Part shown: positions 1 through 10,653 of the stretch, piece by piece
How positions within the stretch are numbered: the stretch's first letter is position 1
Layout: each line of letters begins with the position of its first letter
Notes under the pieces: generated by a model
Told to the model about the DNA's origin: nothing
The model's database searches: none
Seen by the model: only the letters and a program-made list of their open reading frames with translations
Translations under genes and position numbers: made by a program
Assembly (NCBI GenBank): GCA_051453625.1
Contig: JBOZIK010000001.1
Coordinates: forward strand, 113,557,044 to 113,615,721
Reading direction: 5' to 3'
Source of the DNA: Welwitschia mirabilis
Taxonomy: Eukaryota; Gnetophyta; Gnetopsida; Welwitschiales
DNA length: 58,678 nucleotides

Positions 1-253
1 TACAACCTTAAATAGGAGTCAATGTTAAAACATAACATTTACAATATAAATAATATATTTGGCTTCACATATCAACAGAATTTCACATCATAGAAATCAG
101 AAAGAGTTGGGATGCATTAATGTTCTTCAATGGTGTGCCAAATCGAAACAAAATGAAACAAGTTCACCATTTCCCTTTAAGTTGAATTTTCTTTGTACAA
201 ACAATATAGCTGAATATAAGCCTTGTTAAGAGGAATTACACTAGCTATTTAAG

Positions 254-870
254 TTGGTTTTTAGAGGTTATGTACACTTGATGAGTCATAAAGGTAAGTA
301 CGAAGCAAAATCAAGGATCTTAGGCTTTTACCTTGAAAAAGTCCAAAAGTTGCTTTCTACCTTTGATCACTGTGAAATTCTTGCTATTCTTAGAAACGAA
401 ATCAGTTTGTGGACTACCTTGCGAATTTTGCTCAAACTTGTTTTAGAAATCCATTGTTTAAGCAATACATCACTTGCACTAATCCAAACTGATATTCTCT
501 AGATGAACAACCAATAGTGGCTCAGTTAGAATTATCACAAGATGAGCTAAATCAACTAGTCAAAAATCCAAAATTGAATGGCAAGTGGTATGACACTTTG
601 GTAAATTACCTCACTAACCAAAAGTTAACAAAAATTTCAGATCCATGCAAAGAAGGAATTTCCAAAATCAAGCCACACCTTTCACAATGATTCAAAACCA
701 ACTATACAAAAAGTCAAACAACGATGTCCTACTGAGATGCCTAAGATTAAGTGAAGTTGGCCATGTCTTGAAAGAAGCACATGCTAGGGTGCGTAGTCCC
801 CACCAGGGGGCAAAATCATCATTAACCCATGTCATAAGATTAGGTAATTTCTAGAAAACAATGAGTGACG
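254..870 (+). pseudogene. Ty3/gypsy RNase H C-terminus and integrase zinc-binding region, decayed
   Basis: Remnant of a retrotransposon pol polyprotein. The first part (254-500) reads like the end of a gypsy RNase H domain: a peptide containing ILGFYLEKVQKLLSTFDHCE, then a frameshift near 405 into residues resembling the family's '..N..AD.LAKFA' ending. After a linker, 718-855 reads LRCLRLSEVGHVLKEAHARV followed by a shortened H..G..L...I..G-F block. This fits the H2C2 zinc-binding domain at the start of Ty3/gypsy integrases. Several stops and frameshifts interrupt it, so no protein can be made. Its order (RNase H, then integrase N-terminus) and its position just before the integrase core at 895-1645 support one decayed plus-strand element. 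The assignment is from motif reading; the sub-lineage is not resolved. Confidence 0.7.
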
Positions 871-894
871 GCTATTTCAAAATAGTGTGAATAC

Positions 895-1645
895 TTGTTA
901 GAGTTTTTCACCAAGGATACATGAACTACCAACTAAGCTTTTTCCATCTGATCCTATTTGGGTGTTTGAAAAATGGGGTATGGGTTTAATATGTTCAATC
1001 ACTCCTACTTCATCTGAGCAACATGCATACATTCTCACTGCAGACGAATACTTTTTAAAATGGATATAAGTAGTACCTTTACGTAAACAACCACAAAACA
1101 AATCTAAAAATTTATCCTAGATCACATCATTGCAAGATTCAGTATACCTTATATCATTGCCATTGGTAATGGTCCACATTTTAAATCCACAGAATTGAAA
1201 ATTTTCTTAAACAAATTTGGGATAAAACATTCATTTTCTACTATATGTTACCCTCAAGCAAATGGTCAAGCTGAAGACATGCATAAGTTAATCATCAATT
1301 ATCTCAAGAAGTTGTTGCAAAGGAACTCAAAATTGTGGCATGAAAAATTACCCTTCGCATTGTGAGCTTACCATACTATAGTAAAAACTATTATAGGAAC
1401 AACCCCATTCCAACTAGTTTTTAGCACTGAAGTAGTTTTACCCATGCAAATCCAGATTCTCCGATTGAAAACTTTGATCAAAGATCCTAAACGATCTAAT
1501 GTTGAAGAGGAAATATGACTAGCTCACTTAGAAACTCTAGATGAACAAAGAAAAAAAGCATTACAACACACACAACTTTATCAAAAACGAGTGACACATT
1601 TAACAAACATGTGAATCCATGGTCTTACAACATAAATGACCTTGC
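895..1645 (+). pseudogene. Ty3/gypsy integrase catalytic core and C-terminal region, decayed
   Basis: Continuation of the same pol gene. Around 948-1075 the frame reads a W-x-FEKWGMGL block and then SSEQHAYILTADEYFLKW, matching the start of the gypsy rve integrase core (usual form FxxWGxDxxGP...SS..H.FIL.A.DYF.KW). From about 1153 the frame reads IGNGPHFKS, then ...FGIKHSFSTICYPQANGQAE (the usual D-N-G-x-x-F second aspartate region and YPQxNGQxE third acidic residue), then LPFAL, TPFQLVF and E-VLP blocks. The second catalytic Asp is replaced by Gly (IGNG). In-frame stops near 1364 and 1516 and a frameshift near 1100 show it is dead. The integrase normally mediates cDNA insertion. It sits directly after the RNase H remnant in the same orientation. 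Confidence 0.8.
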
Positions 1646-3243
1646 GTTGAAAGCAAATTTGATTGAGTAAACCTCAAAATTTCCACCAAGTTGGTTGAGA
1701 CATTACATTATTTCACAGAAATATGATAAAGGAACACAAATACTGAAAAATCTAGACAACATCGAGGACAAAGAACCAATAAACTTTTTCTCTAGCTTTG
1801 ACCATATTACCAATAGAATTCATCTTACGACCATTCCCTTATTGCATGCAATAATCTACTCATTTTTTATGTTTCCATTGTTATTTTACACATTTACTAT
1901 CACATCTTCTATTGAAGGTAAAATGTCTTGTGTGGTTATTCAGTTATTGTTTGTTTCAGATCACATGGTTGTTATACACATGTCACAAAGGTTTCACACT
2001 TGGTTTGCTTATTTTCGTTTTACAGGTCATGGCAAAGTTAATGCAATAGGTCATTCAATCAATAAGTGATGTTCAAGATAGACATCCACCGCATATCCCT
2101 GATGTAGATCCTTCCATCTACTACCTTTCTGGATGTGCCATCATCAATGTCCCACCTAACGAGATTCCACTCCCATTGAAGAGGATGATGATATCATATA
2201 TTGTACTGATCCACATTATGACACACACAATTCCCTTTTTGTTATGACTGACACCTTTGCACAAACACTTTTATGCTACCTTCTCCCGCAACATACCCAT
2301 CATTCCATAGCTCATCACTTACTTTTCGTCATTCAATTGCATTTTCCATCTCTTCATGGCTTAATCTTCCTTTACCTTGTCATTAACCTTTGTCATGAAC
2401 TTCAACTCCAGCATCATTACTTGACCATAGCATGCACTTCAAGGTACTTTGCTTTCATAGAATTATTCCTGTTTATTTAGCATAGCACCATATTTCTTTA
2501 TCGTGTTCACTTCCTTTCATCTCATACTCTCACTTTCCTCTTTCGAATCTCTCATACATTATCACATCAAAAATGATAATCTCTCTTTTATAATTCCTCT
2601 GCACATAAAAAGTCCAAATAAAAAAACTAGCATTGTTTTAAATTCTTCTTTCCATCCCTCCAAACTGTTCTTTTCCCCTTTTGTTTTCGACCCTTAAAGT
2701 CTAATTCATTGATCTCATTGCATAATGCTTGGGTACATCCTCATAGTGAGTTAACCTTCAAGTGGACAAGTCCTCATCTTATAAAGATGTACATCTTGAA
2801 TGACTTTGTTGACGTTCCTGATTTAGATGCTAAGAAAAACTTAGGGTCAATGGACAATAGTTGAGATTATATTAATGATTAGTGTCATATTGTACGCATG
2901 ATGGAAGCAATTAAGTAGGAAGAACCTCTTGATCAATATGTGTGTCTTCCGTTTGCCTTTTACCTAAATGACTCATTAGCAGGGTCTCTTGGTTAAATCA
3001 TTTCTTTGTTTGACTGTCTATTCATTTGGTCTTGTGTTAAACTGTGTTTAAGTTTCATGAAAGTGCTTTTCCACTTTGGGCATACACGATGATAAGATTA
3101 GATTTCACCTGATCTTAAGACATTCCCATGTCTGTGACCTCCAATGTCTTATGTTGTTTTGTCTTAGCATCAATTATGTCGAATTTAATGCTCGTCTTTA
3201 GCTATGAGCCTTGCAATTTACCTCTTTAATGATCAATCAATGT
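1646..3243 (+). other. 3' region of the gypsy element, no recognised gene
   Basis: Past the integrase remnant the sequence becomes pyrimidine-rich on the plus strand. Several open stretches occur (for example 1695-2069, 2244-2480 and 2503-2697), but their translations are His/Leu/Phe/Ser-rich and match no family I know. A peptide around 2080-2165 (PPHIPDVDPSIYYLSG) looks protein-like but cannot be assigned. This may be the spacer or extra region between pol and the 3' LTR found in some gypsy lineages. That reading is inference. Confidence 0.3.
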
Positions 3244-3263
3244 TTAAAAAAGAAGGGGGTGGC
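3244..3263 (+). promoter_or_regulatory. Polypurine-tract-like site
   Basis: A run of A residues followed by GAAGGGGGTGG, the composition expected of a plus-strand primer (polypurine tract) of an LTR retrotransposon. It lies downstream of the gypsy integrase in the right orientation. No clear TG-starting LTR follows immediately, so the call is tentative. Confidence 0.3.
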
Positions 3264-4333
3264 ATTCAAGTTAATTGGCAAAATAGCAATATTTTACTCT
3301 AAAAAAAAAAAGAAATGATATCCTATCACAAGTGCACTGAGGCAAATATTCCCAAGAAAGGCTTTTGGCCATGTGATATGGTAGTTGTGGGAACTCCATT
3401 GGTGTTTCAATTGGTCATGATCTGGCTTCAGCTTGCGGATTCTTATGCTCTTGGCAATAGTTGTACTCCCTCTCATCATGATGAACAGTGTTTCCCAAAC
3501 AACCCATTGACTTGATTTCCCATGACTTCGAAGCTATGACTTCATGAGCATTTAAAACATATTGATTTTTGGATGGTTAGTTAGTAAGACGTCACTCGCT
3601 ATTGCCACCAATGATGGGATTGAGTTATAGTCCTGACATTATATTGATAGTTTGCAAAATAACGATAGGCATTGTTATAAATCATTGCCTCTATCACATG
3701 ATACTCTATACTATTTAGCATAGAACCACGTGCTGACGACATTGAACAACTTTATGATTTATACGAACAGATGTTGCTAGGTTGGCATTTTGAGGTGTAA
3801 AAATCAATCTTCTTCATGCCCTTGTTTGTCCATTTTCATCCACTATTTTCTTAGTCTTCGTAATTGATTACCTCAAAGTCATTTCCCACATTCACTCTTA
3901 GTTTGTTTAAGACTAATTCCACTTTTTAGTTAACTTGTCATCTTCTAGCACTCAACCTCTCTTCCCAGTGACCTATCCTTTATCACAACCCCCCCCCCCT
4001 CATTTTTATCTCCCATTCTACCGCTTCCTACTCATTACATAATCGTTTTGATGTGCCTCCATTTCAGTCAATCAACTGCATTCCTCTATCATTCCTCTTA
4101 TAATCCCATTCATAATCTTCCACCACCATCCATAATGCATTCGTCATTCCTTTTCTACACATATCTAAAGCTTATTCCCCTCACATCTCCACCATTTATT
4201 TAGGTCATCCCTCATTTCTATCATGTTTATGCATCTTGATTATTCCAAAAACAAAAAATTCAAAAACATGAAAACCCAAAGAGGGCGCATACTTATCTTC
4301 AGTTTCTGATGTGAAACTCGTCTCATTTCCCAT
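3264..4333. other. Pyrimidine-rich stretch without a gene
   Basis: No reading frame here resembles a known family. The plus strand is rich in C and T, with a poly-C run near 3989-3999 and many CATT/CTTC words. It probably belongs to the 3' portion or LTR of the gypsy element to its left, but no second copy of it exists in this window to prove that. Confidence 0.3.
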
Positions 4334-5600
4334 CAAAAAGGGGGCAACACATGTGGGTGTATTCCCTGTCCTCATTCACACACATATTTATATCCTTAAC
4401 CACGTCCTTCCCCACTCCCCATAAACCATCTTATCACCCATTCACGTTAACCACCTATTTATCTCCATGTTTCCATTAATTCTAACCCTCTTCCTATGTT
4501 GTCCACCCACTTCCGTATACTTCCCAATTTTAGCCCACTTATTTCCTTTTCACAAATCATTTCTTCAACACATGCACTCCCTACAATTTATTTACCGTTA
4601 AATATTGCATTGACATATTCCGTACACCACCCCTATCCACATTATTACCTTTCCATTGTCATACATTTACTCCACAAACTTCCTTCAAGATCACCATTAG
4701 GTCCTCATGCCCCCCTTTCACTTCAAAACAAAAACCATTATTATATATCTAAAAATAAAAGGGGTCTTCCCCCTTCCCCCACTTTCATCATCAATATTGC
4801 ATTTACTCCTAACCATTACCTACTTTTTTCCCCTCCACGTAGATTGGATAAAACCCATAATACCACTATACCCCCCATTCCATGTACCTCAAGACTCGTC
4901 GCTCTATACACCTATGACGTCCACCTCAAGTGGCCATTCACCCTCTCTAGTCATCCATTGGGCCCATCCAAGTAAGCATCTCAAGTGTCAGTTATTGACA
5001 GGAAGTTCAGATTCTTCAAATCGACTATACAACACGTTTTAAGGAAAAATCTGAAGGCCACCAAGAAGAGTTGTTGCAATTGCAGTGAGCTTCTAGACCC
5101 TCCAACAATTCAAATTCCAGAACATACATTGGGTCATGCCTATAACTTCTTCTCCTTTCTCTACACTACCTTCATTGTTCTAAAGCCGCACGGCTGCCCG
5201 AGAAGGGGAGGATGTAAATGCATGGATAGGTGCTTCCCTCACTTGGCATGTCGACTGCAACCCTTCTCTCAAATACGTCACTCCCTCTAAAATGACATAG
5301 TGGATTTTCTCTGCAATTAATCAAGAAATCAAAGTTCAAAACTTTTCTTCTTTGATTGTTTTCCTTAATTGAGTGTTGATAATGGTTAGCCAATCTCTTC
5401 TACTCTATGAATCTCAGCTTTCTTATATGAGGAAAGAATCAGAACTCAAGCTCTTCACTATCTTCATATTTGTTGTCAGGAGGAGAATAGGCTGATTAAT
5501 TTGTCGATGTCCATATTGTATGACGACGACCATGGAGTGGATTGTGAAGCCTCTGATTTTCTCATAAATAAATAAATGATTGTAAATTGTTCCACGATCC
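4334..5600 (+). mobile_element. Putative gypsy LTR preceded by a polypurine tract
   Basis: AAAAAGGGGG at about 4335-4344 is a good polypurine tract and is followed within a few bases by TGTGGGTG, a plausible LTR start. The following 1.2 kb is C/T-rich and non-coding, and near 5565-5585 contains AATAAATAAATGA, a possible polyadenylation region. The right boundary is not defined and no partner LTR is seen in the window, so extent and identity are uncertain. Confidence 0.3.
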
Positions 5601-6292
5601 CTGCATTACGCATACAATTGGCTTATGTTGCTTAGATTTGGCATATTTCAAGGGATAACCATGGGTTATGTAGTGCCACTGACAAAAACAGAATGTCGTC
5701 CGCTCTAAAAGAGTTGACCGCCAGTTGCCCGTTAAGCACCATACGACCTACAACAACCCTTAGAGAAAGGTAGGGGGGAAGCGGACAAGAAATGGGCAAA
5801 ATTCGACACCATCTATACTTCCATTGATTTATTTATATGTGTAAATAAAAGGGATGACACCTTGTCTTCCAAGCATTTTCGAGAGTCTTTCTGACAGGTT
5901 AGTTGTGCTTTTTTTGAAATACGAAATCCGGGATCTTGATGAATTGACAATAACACCTTGAGCTAGTCAAAATTTGTCATTTTTTCTTTGGAGGACTTTA
6001 GGAAAGGAAAAACACGGAAGGTTATGTTTATAGGACTTCAACCACATGACAGATCAATTATTGTTGTTCTCCAGTGCTTAACATGGCTTCCCTTACCCGC
6101 TGACCATAACTCTCCAGATTGCATTCTTTGATCCCCCATAGAGGGCAATGCAATGCAAGGCACAAATATTTCCAGCCACAGAAGCACAACCTTGCTTAAC
6201 ATTTCAAATGCTACGGGAAAGGGATTCCAATTACCGGGATACCTTGGATTGAACAAAGTAAGAAGATTGTAAGGAAAGAGGACATCACTTCC
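5601..6292. other. No recognised feature
   Basis: I see no supported gene here. A minus-strand open frame at 6038-6256 has ordinary-looking composition but no recognisable motif. This interval could hold the decayed N-terminal part of the K+ channel pseudogene that becomes readable at 6293, but I could not align it. Confidence 0.3.
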
Positions 6293-7738
6293 ATGAATAA
6301 AAGTGGTTATATAGCTACCAAAGCGGACTACCTCCTTCTCTTAGTGCTAGAACCAATCGACAAGTCAAGCTTAAAAGATTTATCGTTCCACCTTTTGATG
6401 CTCGTTACATATGTTGCTTCCATAGTTCCATATGAACTGAAAAGCTTAATGATAACAAAGAGAGAAGATGGTCTTGCTTATGGCTTAGTTAACATGTTGA
6501 GATTGTGGTGTTTGAGAAGAGTCAAGTGCCTTTTCTGCAAGATTGGAAAAGAACATCCAATCAATCATTTTGGACATGGTGTGCAAAGCTTATTTTCATA
6601 ATTGTGTTTGTCGTGCATTTTGTTGTGCATTGTTATTATCTAATTGCAACAAATAAAAACACAACATGGATTGGTATAACAAATCCAAATTTTGAAACAA
6701 AAAGCCTTTAGTACCCTTATTCCACTTCAATATATTGGTCCGTCACTATGCTAAGTGCCTTTGGTTATGGAGATCTCCATCCTGTAAATACACAAGAAGT
6801 GATCCTTGATATTTTCTACATGTTATTTAACCAGATCCTACTGCATATTTGATTGGAAATNNNNNNNNNNNNNNNNNNNNNNNNNNNNNNNNNNNNNNNN
6901 NNNNNNNNNNNNNNNNNNNNNNNNNNNNNNNNNNNNNNNNNNNNNNNNNNNNNNNNNNNNNNNNNNNNNNNNNNNNNNNNNNNNNNNNNNNNNNNNNNNN
7001 NNNNNNNNNNNNNNNNNNNNNNNNNNNNNNNNNNNNNNNNNNNNNNNNNNNNNNNNNNNNNNNNNNNNNNNNNNNNNNNNNNNNNNNNNNNNNNNNNNNN
7101 NNNNNNNNNNNNNNNNNNNNNNNNNNNNNNNNNNNNNNNNNNNNNNNNNNNNNNNNNNNNNNNNNNNNNNNNNNNNNNNNNNNNNNNNNNNNNNNNNNNN
7201 NNNNNNNNNNNNNNNNNNNNNNNNNNNNNNNNNNNNNNNNNNNNNNNNNNNNNNNNNNNNNNNNNNNNNNNNNNNNNNNNNNNNNNNNNNNNNNNNNNNN
7301 NNNNNNNNNNNNNNNNNNNNNNNNNNNNNNNNNNNNNNNNNNNNNNNNNNNNNNNNNNNNNNNNNNNNNNNNNNNNNNNNNNNNNNNNNNNNNNNNNNNN
7401 NNNNNNNNNNNNNNNNNNNNNNNNNNNNNNNNNNNNNNNNNNNNNNNNNNNNNNNNNNNNNNNNNNNNNNNNNNNNNNNNNNNNNNNNNNNNNNNNNNNN
7501 NNNNNNNNNNNNNNNNNNNNNNNNNNNNNNNNNNNNNNNNNNNNNNNNNNNNNNNNNNNNNNNNNNNNNNNNNNNNNNNNNNNNNNNNNNNNNNNNNNNN
7601 NNNNNNNNNNNNNNNNNNNNNNNNNNNNNNNNNNNNNNNNNNNNNNNNNNNNNNNNNNNNNNNNNNNNNNNNNNNNNNTTGATTGGAAATATGATAAACC
7701 TTATTGTGCATGGTACAAATCGCACAAGGAAATTTAAA
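6293..7738 (+). pseudogene. Shaker-type plant K+ channel (AKT/KAT-like) pseudogene, S3 to end of S6
   Basis: Voltage-gated inward K+ channels of this family sit in the plasma membrane as tetramers. Seen here in order: an S3-like stretch ending VASIVPYEL; an S4 sensor-like MLRLWCLRRVKCLF (6487-6530); after a one-base frameshift near 6560, an S5-like FWTWCAKLIFIIVFVVH and YYLIA; the pore-helix lead TWIG...PNF; the selectivity filter GYGD at 6763-6774 followed by LHPVN and DIFYMLFN; then, in a further frame, TAYLIGN and, across the N gap, INLIVHGTNRTRKF, the S6/C-linker junction. A TAG at 6709-6711 replaces the usual conserved Trp before the pore helix. No cyclic-nucleotide-binding domain or ankyrin repeats follow. 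At least two frameshifts and a stop make it non-functional. No intron is visible between S4 and the gap. Family assignment is confident; subfamily is not. Confidence 0.85.
6861..7678. other. Assembly gap (818 N)
   Basis: Run of N inside the K+ channel pseudogene. The 12 bases before it (6849-6860) and the 12 after it begins to resolve (7679-7690) are identical (TTGATTGGAAAT). Merging them restores the expected LIGN-M-NL reading with no residues missing, so the true gap may be zero or negative. Confidence 0.9.
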
Positions 7739-8055
7739 AATCATAAAATCCTTCAACAGAGCCCTACATCTCTCCCAACAACTCACCGATTCTGACATAC
7801 TTGCCTCTTCACTCGACATCCAGCTGGCAGAAATGGCATCAGATCCAATAGCAAACGCATGGTATCCTAGCGCAAATACAATGACGCCAAAGAAGATTTG
7901 CGAAGGAATTTATGGAAGAAACCCAATTTTGCGTTTAAGAAGAGGAAAGAGAATGCAAGACGTTGGCCATTAAGAGAGTTTCCAAAGACGCCAAAATATT
8001 AGCAGTGTGGGAAAGAAAATCAAATAATGATAGCTCTACAAAGCCGAGAGACAAA
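7739..8055. other. Unassigned sequence between channel remnant and hAT element
   Basis: Homology to the K+ channel stops at the RTRKF motif. Open frames here (for example 7704-7973) are not recognisable. The stretch runs up to the left target duplication of the hAT transposon and continues on the other side at 13171, so before the insertion it was one block of purine-rich DNA of unknown origin. Confidence 0.4.
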
Positions 8056-8063
8056 GGTGGGAT
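8056..8063. repeat. Left 8-bp target site duplication of the hAT element
   Basis: GGTGGGAT directly abuts the left terminal inverted repeat. Its partner at 13163-13170 is GGTGGGAC. Confidence 0.85.
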
Positions 8064-8074
8064 CAGTGATTAAA

Positions 8075-9530
8075 CAGCCAGTGACTGGTCACCATCTAGG
8101 TGACTAATCGCCTTGAAATTATGAAAATGACTTTTTAAAAGTTGTTAGTCAGGGCGCACACGACTCTCAGTGACTAGGCGTTGCTCAGACATTGCACGAC
8201 TAGTCGCCCCATATTTGAAAAACTGAAAAACAAAGTCGCGTGCGTCAGGTGCGCAACTTTGCTTGGAAGATAAACATTTTGTTTAATAATGGCTGCCGGC
8301 ATTTCACATCTCTCATTCTCTGTCAAACTCTAAATGCATTTCCAAAACGCGAACGGAGCTTTTCTGAATCATCAATAAGAACTAAGAAGTCAAAACACGA
8401 GCAGAGCAGAGCTTTTCTAAATCATTAGTGAGACTAAGAAGTGAAAATGCAAGCAGAGTAAATGGATTCCCATGGGAATTGCAGACTTCCTCACACTATC
8501 AAGCACACGCAGCCACTTCTTCTCATGCTCAGTCTTCCTTTCTCACACTTTCATAAGCCATGATAAGACTTGTATTCTGAAAGTGTATCATCTGCTTTCT
8601 TAGTTTCTTACTTTCTTATGAGTTATGAGCCATTTTTTTGGATTTCTGATTTGTTCATATCCTAGTGTGTCCAATTACAAATGCATTTTTAGATGTGCTT
8701 TATATCTCTTGTACAGCTTTATAATATGTTATTTGTTACCAGTTTCCACCAACCTCCTACCATTTTGTGTCATTTTATATGCTTCGGTTGGCATGAAGCC
8801 CCATCTTAGCTTAATTTTTTAATATTAAAAATTGATATAATAGTCACATAAGAAAGGGGAGAAATAAACAGCAGCATAAAATAGGAACATAAGCATGTTT
8901 AATTCAATTAAATAGTTTATGACTTGAAATAAACAAGTAGCATAATAGCACATTTAGATTGTAGACAGGGTTTCTGACTACTTTCTTATGTTTGTAATTG
9001 TCATGGTTTGTTTTTGTTCATTTAGACAATGTATGTGTATTTCTCTTTTATGTTATGTTTAACTGAAATATATGAGTATAATAGCACATTTAGACAGTGT
9101 ATCCTTAATTGCCTTCAAACCGAGAGTCTGTTTTTTCAATGTTTGATTTGGGCACAGCGTGACTTCAAAGATCAAAGCTATAGGTCACATGATTAATCTT
9201 ATTTAAGAGGCCATGCTTACTTAAGAAAGTTATATGTACAGTATGAAATAATGTAGGTTTGATCAATGAAGGCTTTTTGTCCTTACATTAATATTTGTTT
9301 GTTTTTCTCTTTGCATTACATATGTGGTCCAAAATAAATATATAAATAAATGAATGAATACTAAGATTACATGAGCTGCAAAAGCTACATTTGTCTTCTC
9401 CCTTAGATATTTAAATTGAATTTGCCTTTCCACTTTCAATTAAATTTGATGTTTTATTGCTTTTGATTTATCATTTATGTCAATATCTAATTTTAAATTT
9501 GCAATTGATACTTGTTCACAGTGATTAAAC
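8075..9530 (+). other. 5' non-coding part of the hAT element
   Basis: Between the left terminal repeat and the transposase start codon there is no supported gene. The first 180 bases contain several GTGACT / GACTAGTCGCC-type words in both orientations, as expected of subterminal binding motifs. The rest is AT-rich leader or promoter sequence. Confidence 0.5.
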
Positions 9531-10560
9531 ATGCCAAAGAGGGATCCAGCATGGCAACATTGTACACAACTAGATCCTAGAAATTCAAATGTGCTAAAAT
9601 GCAATTACTGTCAAGCTACATATCATGGAAGTGTCAACAGAATGAAATATCACATTGCTCAACTACCTGGTCATGACATTGTGCCTTGTCGTAACTTACC
9701 CACCATTTCTGTGATAGAAGAAATGCGTACATATCTAAACCGCAAAGAGGAGCAAAAGAAAAACAAGGCAAAACTCATACATCTTCTAGCAGAAAGGCAA
9801 ATGGAGAGTGTTGGATTTGGCTCTGCATCTGAGCACAGAACCTCTATGTCTAGACTTAGAAAGAGAATAGTTGATGGATGGGAGTGCGTGACTAACGATT
9901 TAGGGGCACATGCTTCTTCTTCCTCTCCTAATGTGGATAGTGCTACTGAGGCCTAGCATAAGAGTGGTGATCATCCTCCACTTTCTAGTCCCACAATTGG
10001 CTCATCTTCTTAGGGATTAGAGTCTTATTATCCACCCATTCGAGGCAGGCGTGTCGATCTAATGCCTTCACATCATGGTCCTGGTACTCAGCAGACAATT
10101 GAGAGGAGCATGCATGCTAAGGAGGATGTTGTCAGAAGAGCACGCAAGATACTTGCACAATTTTGGTATTCACAGGGCTTACCATTACATGTATTTGCAA
10201 GCCCCATGTTTAAGAGGGTTTGTGGTGCTATTGGTGAGTATGGGCCATGGAATTTCAAAGCTCCCACCTACGCAGAGATACAGACATCCATGTCACATGA
10301 TGTCAAACATGATATTGAGGACATGATAACCCAGCATAAGTTTGGAATACATCTAGATGTGGCACTCTCACAGATGGTTGGAGTGATAGACAGGATAGAA
10401 ATCTCATCAATCTTTTGGTGGCATCAGCTTCAGGAATAATGTTTTTGAAATCCATCGATGCATCACACAACATAAGAAATGCAAAGTACCTATTTGATGA
10501 AAAAAAAAGTGATTGAAGGGTAGGACCTAGCAAGATTGTCCAAGAAAATAGTAAAATTGT
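9531..10560 (+). pseudogene. hAT transposase, N-terminal part: BED zinc finger and first catalytic block
   Basis: Starts MPKRDPAWQHCTQLD, the typical opening of plant hAT transposases. It is followed by a BED-type zinc finger with LKCNYC and MKYHIAQLPG..VVPC-like spacing (C-x2-C...H...H/C), which binds the element ends. Stop codons at 9954-9956 and about 10014 interrupt the linker. From 10062 the frame reads RARKILAQFWYSQGLPLHVFASP..KR, the DUF659-type start of the catalytic region. A frameshift before 10366 moves reading to another frame that gives LTDGWSDRQDRNLINLLVAS and FLKSIDASHN. The DGW triplet at 10373-10381 contains the first catalytic Asp of the RNase H-like fold. The exon appears to end near 10550 with a KIVQENSKIV-like reading. 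Clearly related to the family and clearly inactive. Confidence 0.85.
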
Positions 10561-10653
10561 TTATTTAAGTTGTTTAATTTAATTAAAGTTGTTATTTTCT
10601 TCTGAAAAAACTTGTAGTCTTGTACTTAGCCTTATTTATTTTGTATTGTGCAG

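Noticed and set aside
3989-3999. Poly-C run as a regulatory element
   Set aside because: Simple homopolymer in pyrimidine-rich DNA, no further evidence.
4496-5290. Overlapping open frames of 159, 111 and 101 codons
   Set aside because: Pyrimidine-rich sequence removes purine-bearing stops in several frames at once; residues are His/Pro/Leu/Ser-biased with no motif.
5690-5790. 5S rRNA or tRNA gene
   Set aside because: The GTTAAGCACCATACGACC stretch recalls 5S rRNA at first sight but flanking conserved blocks are absent.
6038-6256. Minus-strand open frame next to the K+ channel relic
   Set aside because: No motif recognised, and the plus strand is where the channel reads; probably chance.
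6806-7795. Long open frames of 277-330 codons
   Set aside because: They run through the N gap; the open length comes from unknown bases, not coding sequence. Only the short real edges fit the K+ channel relic.
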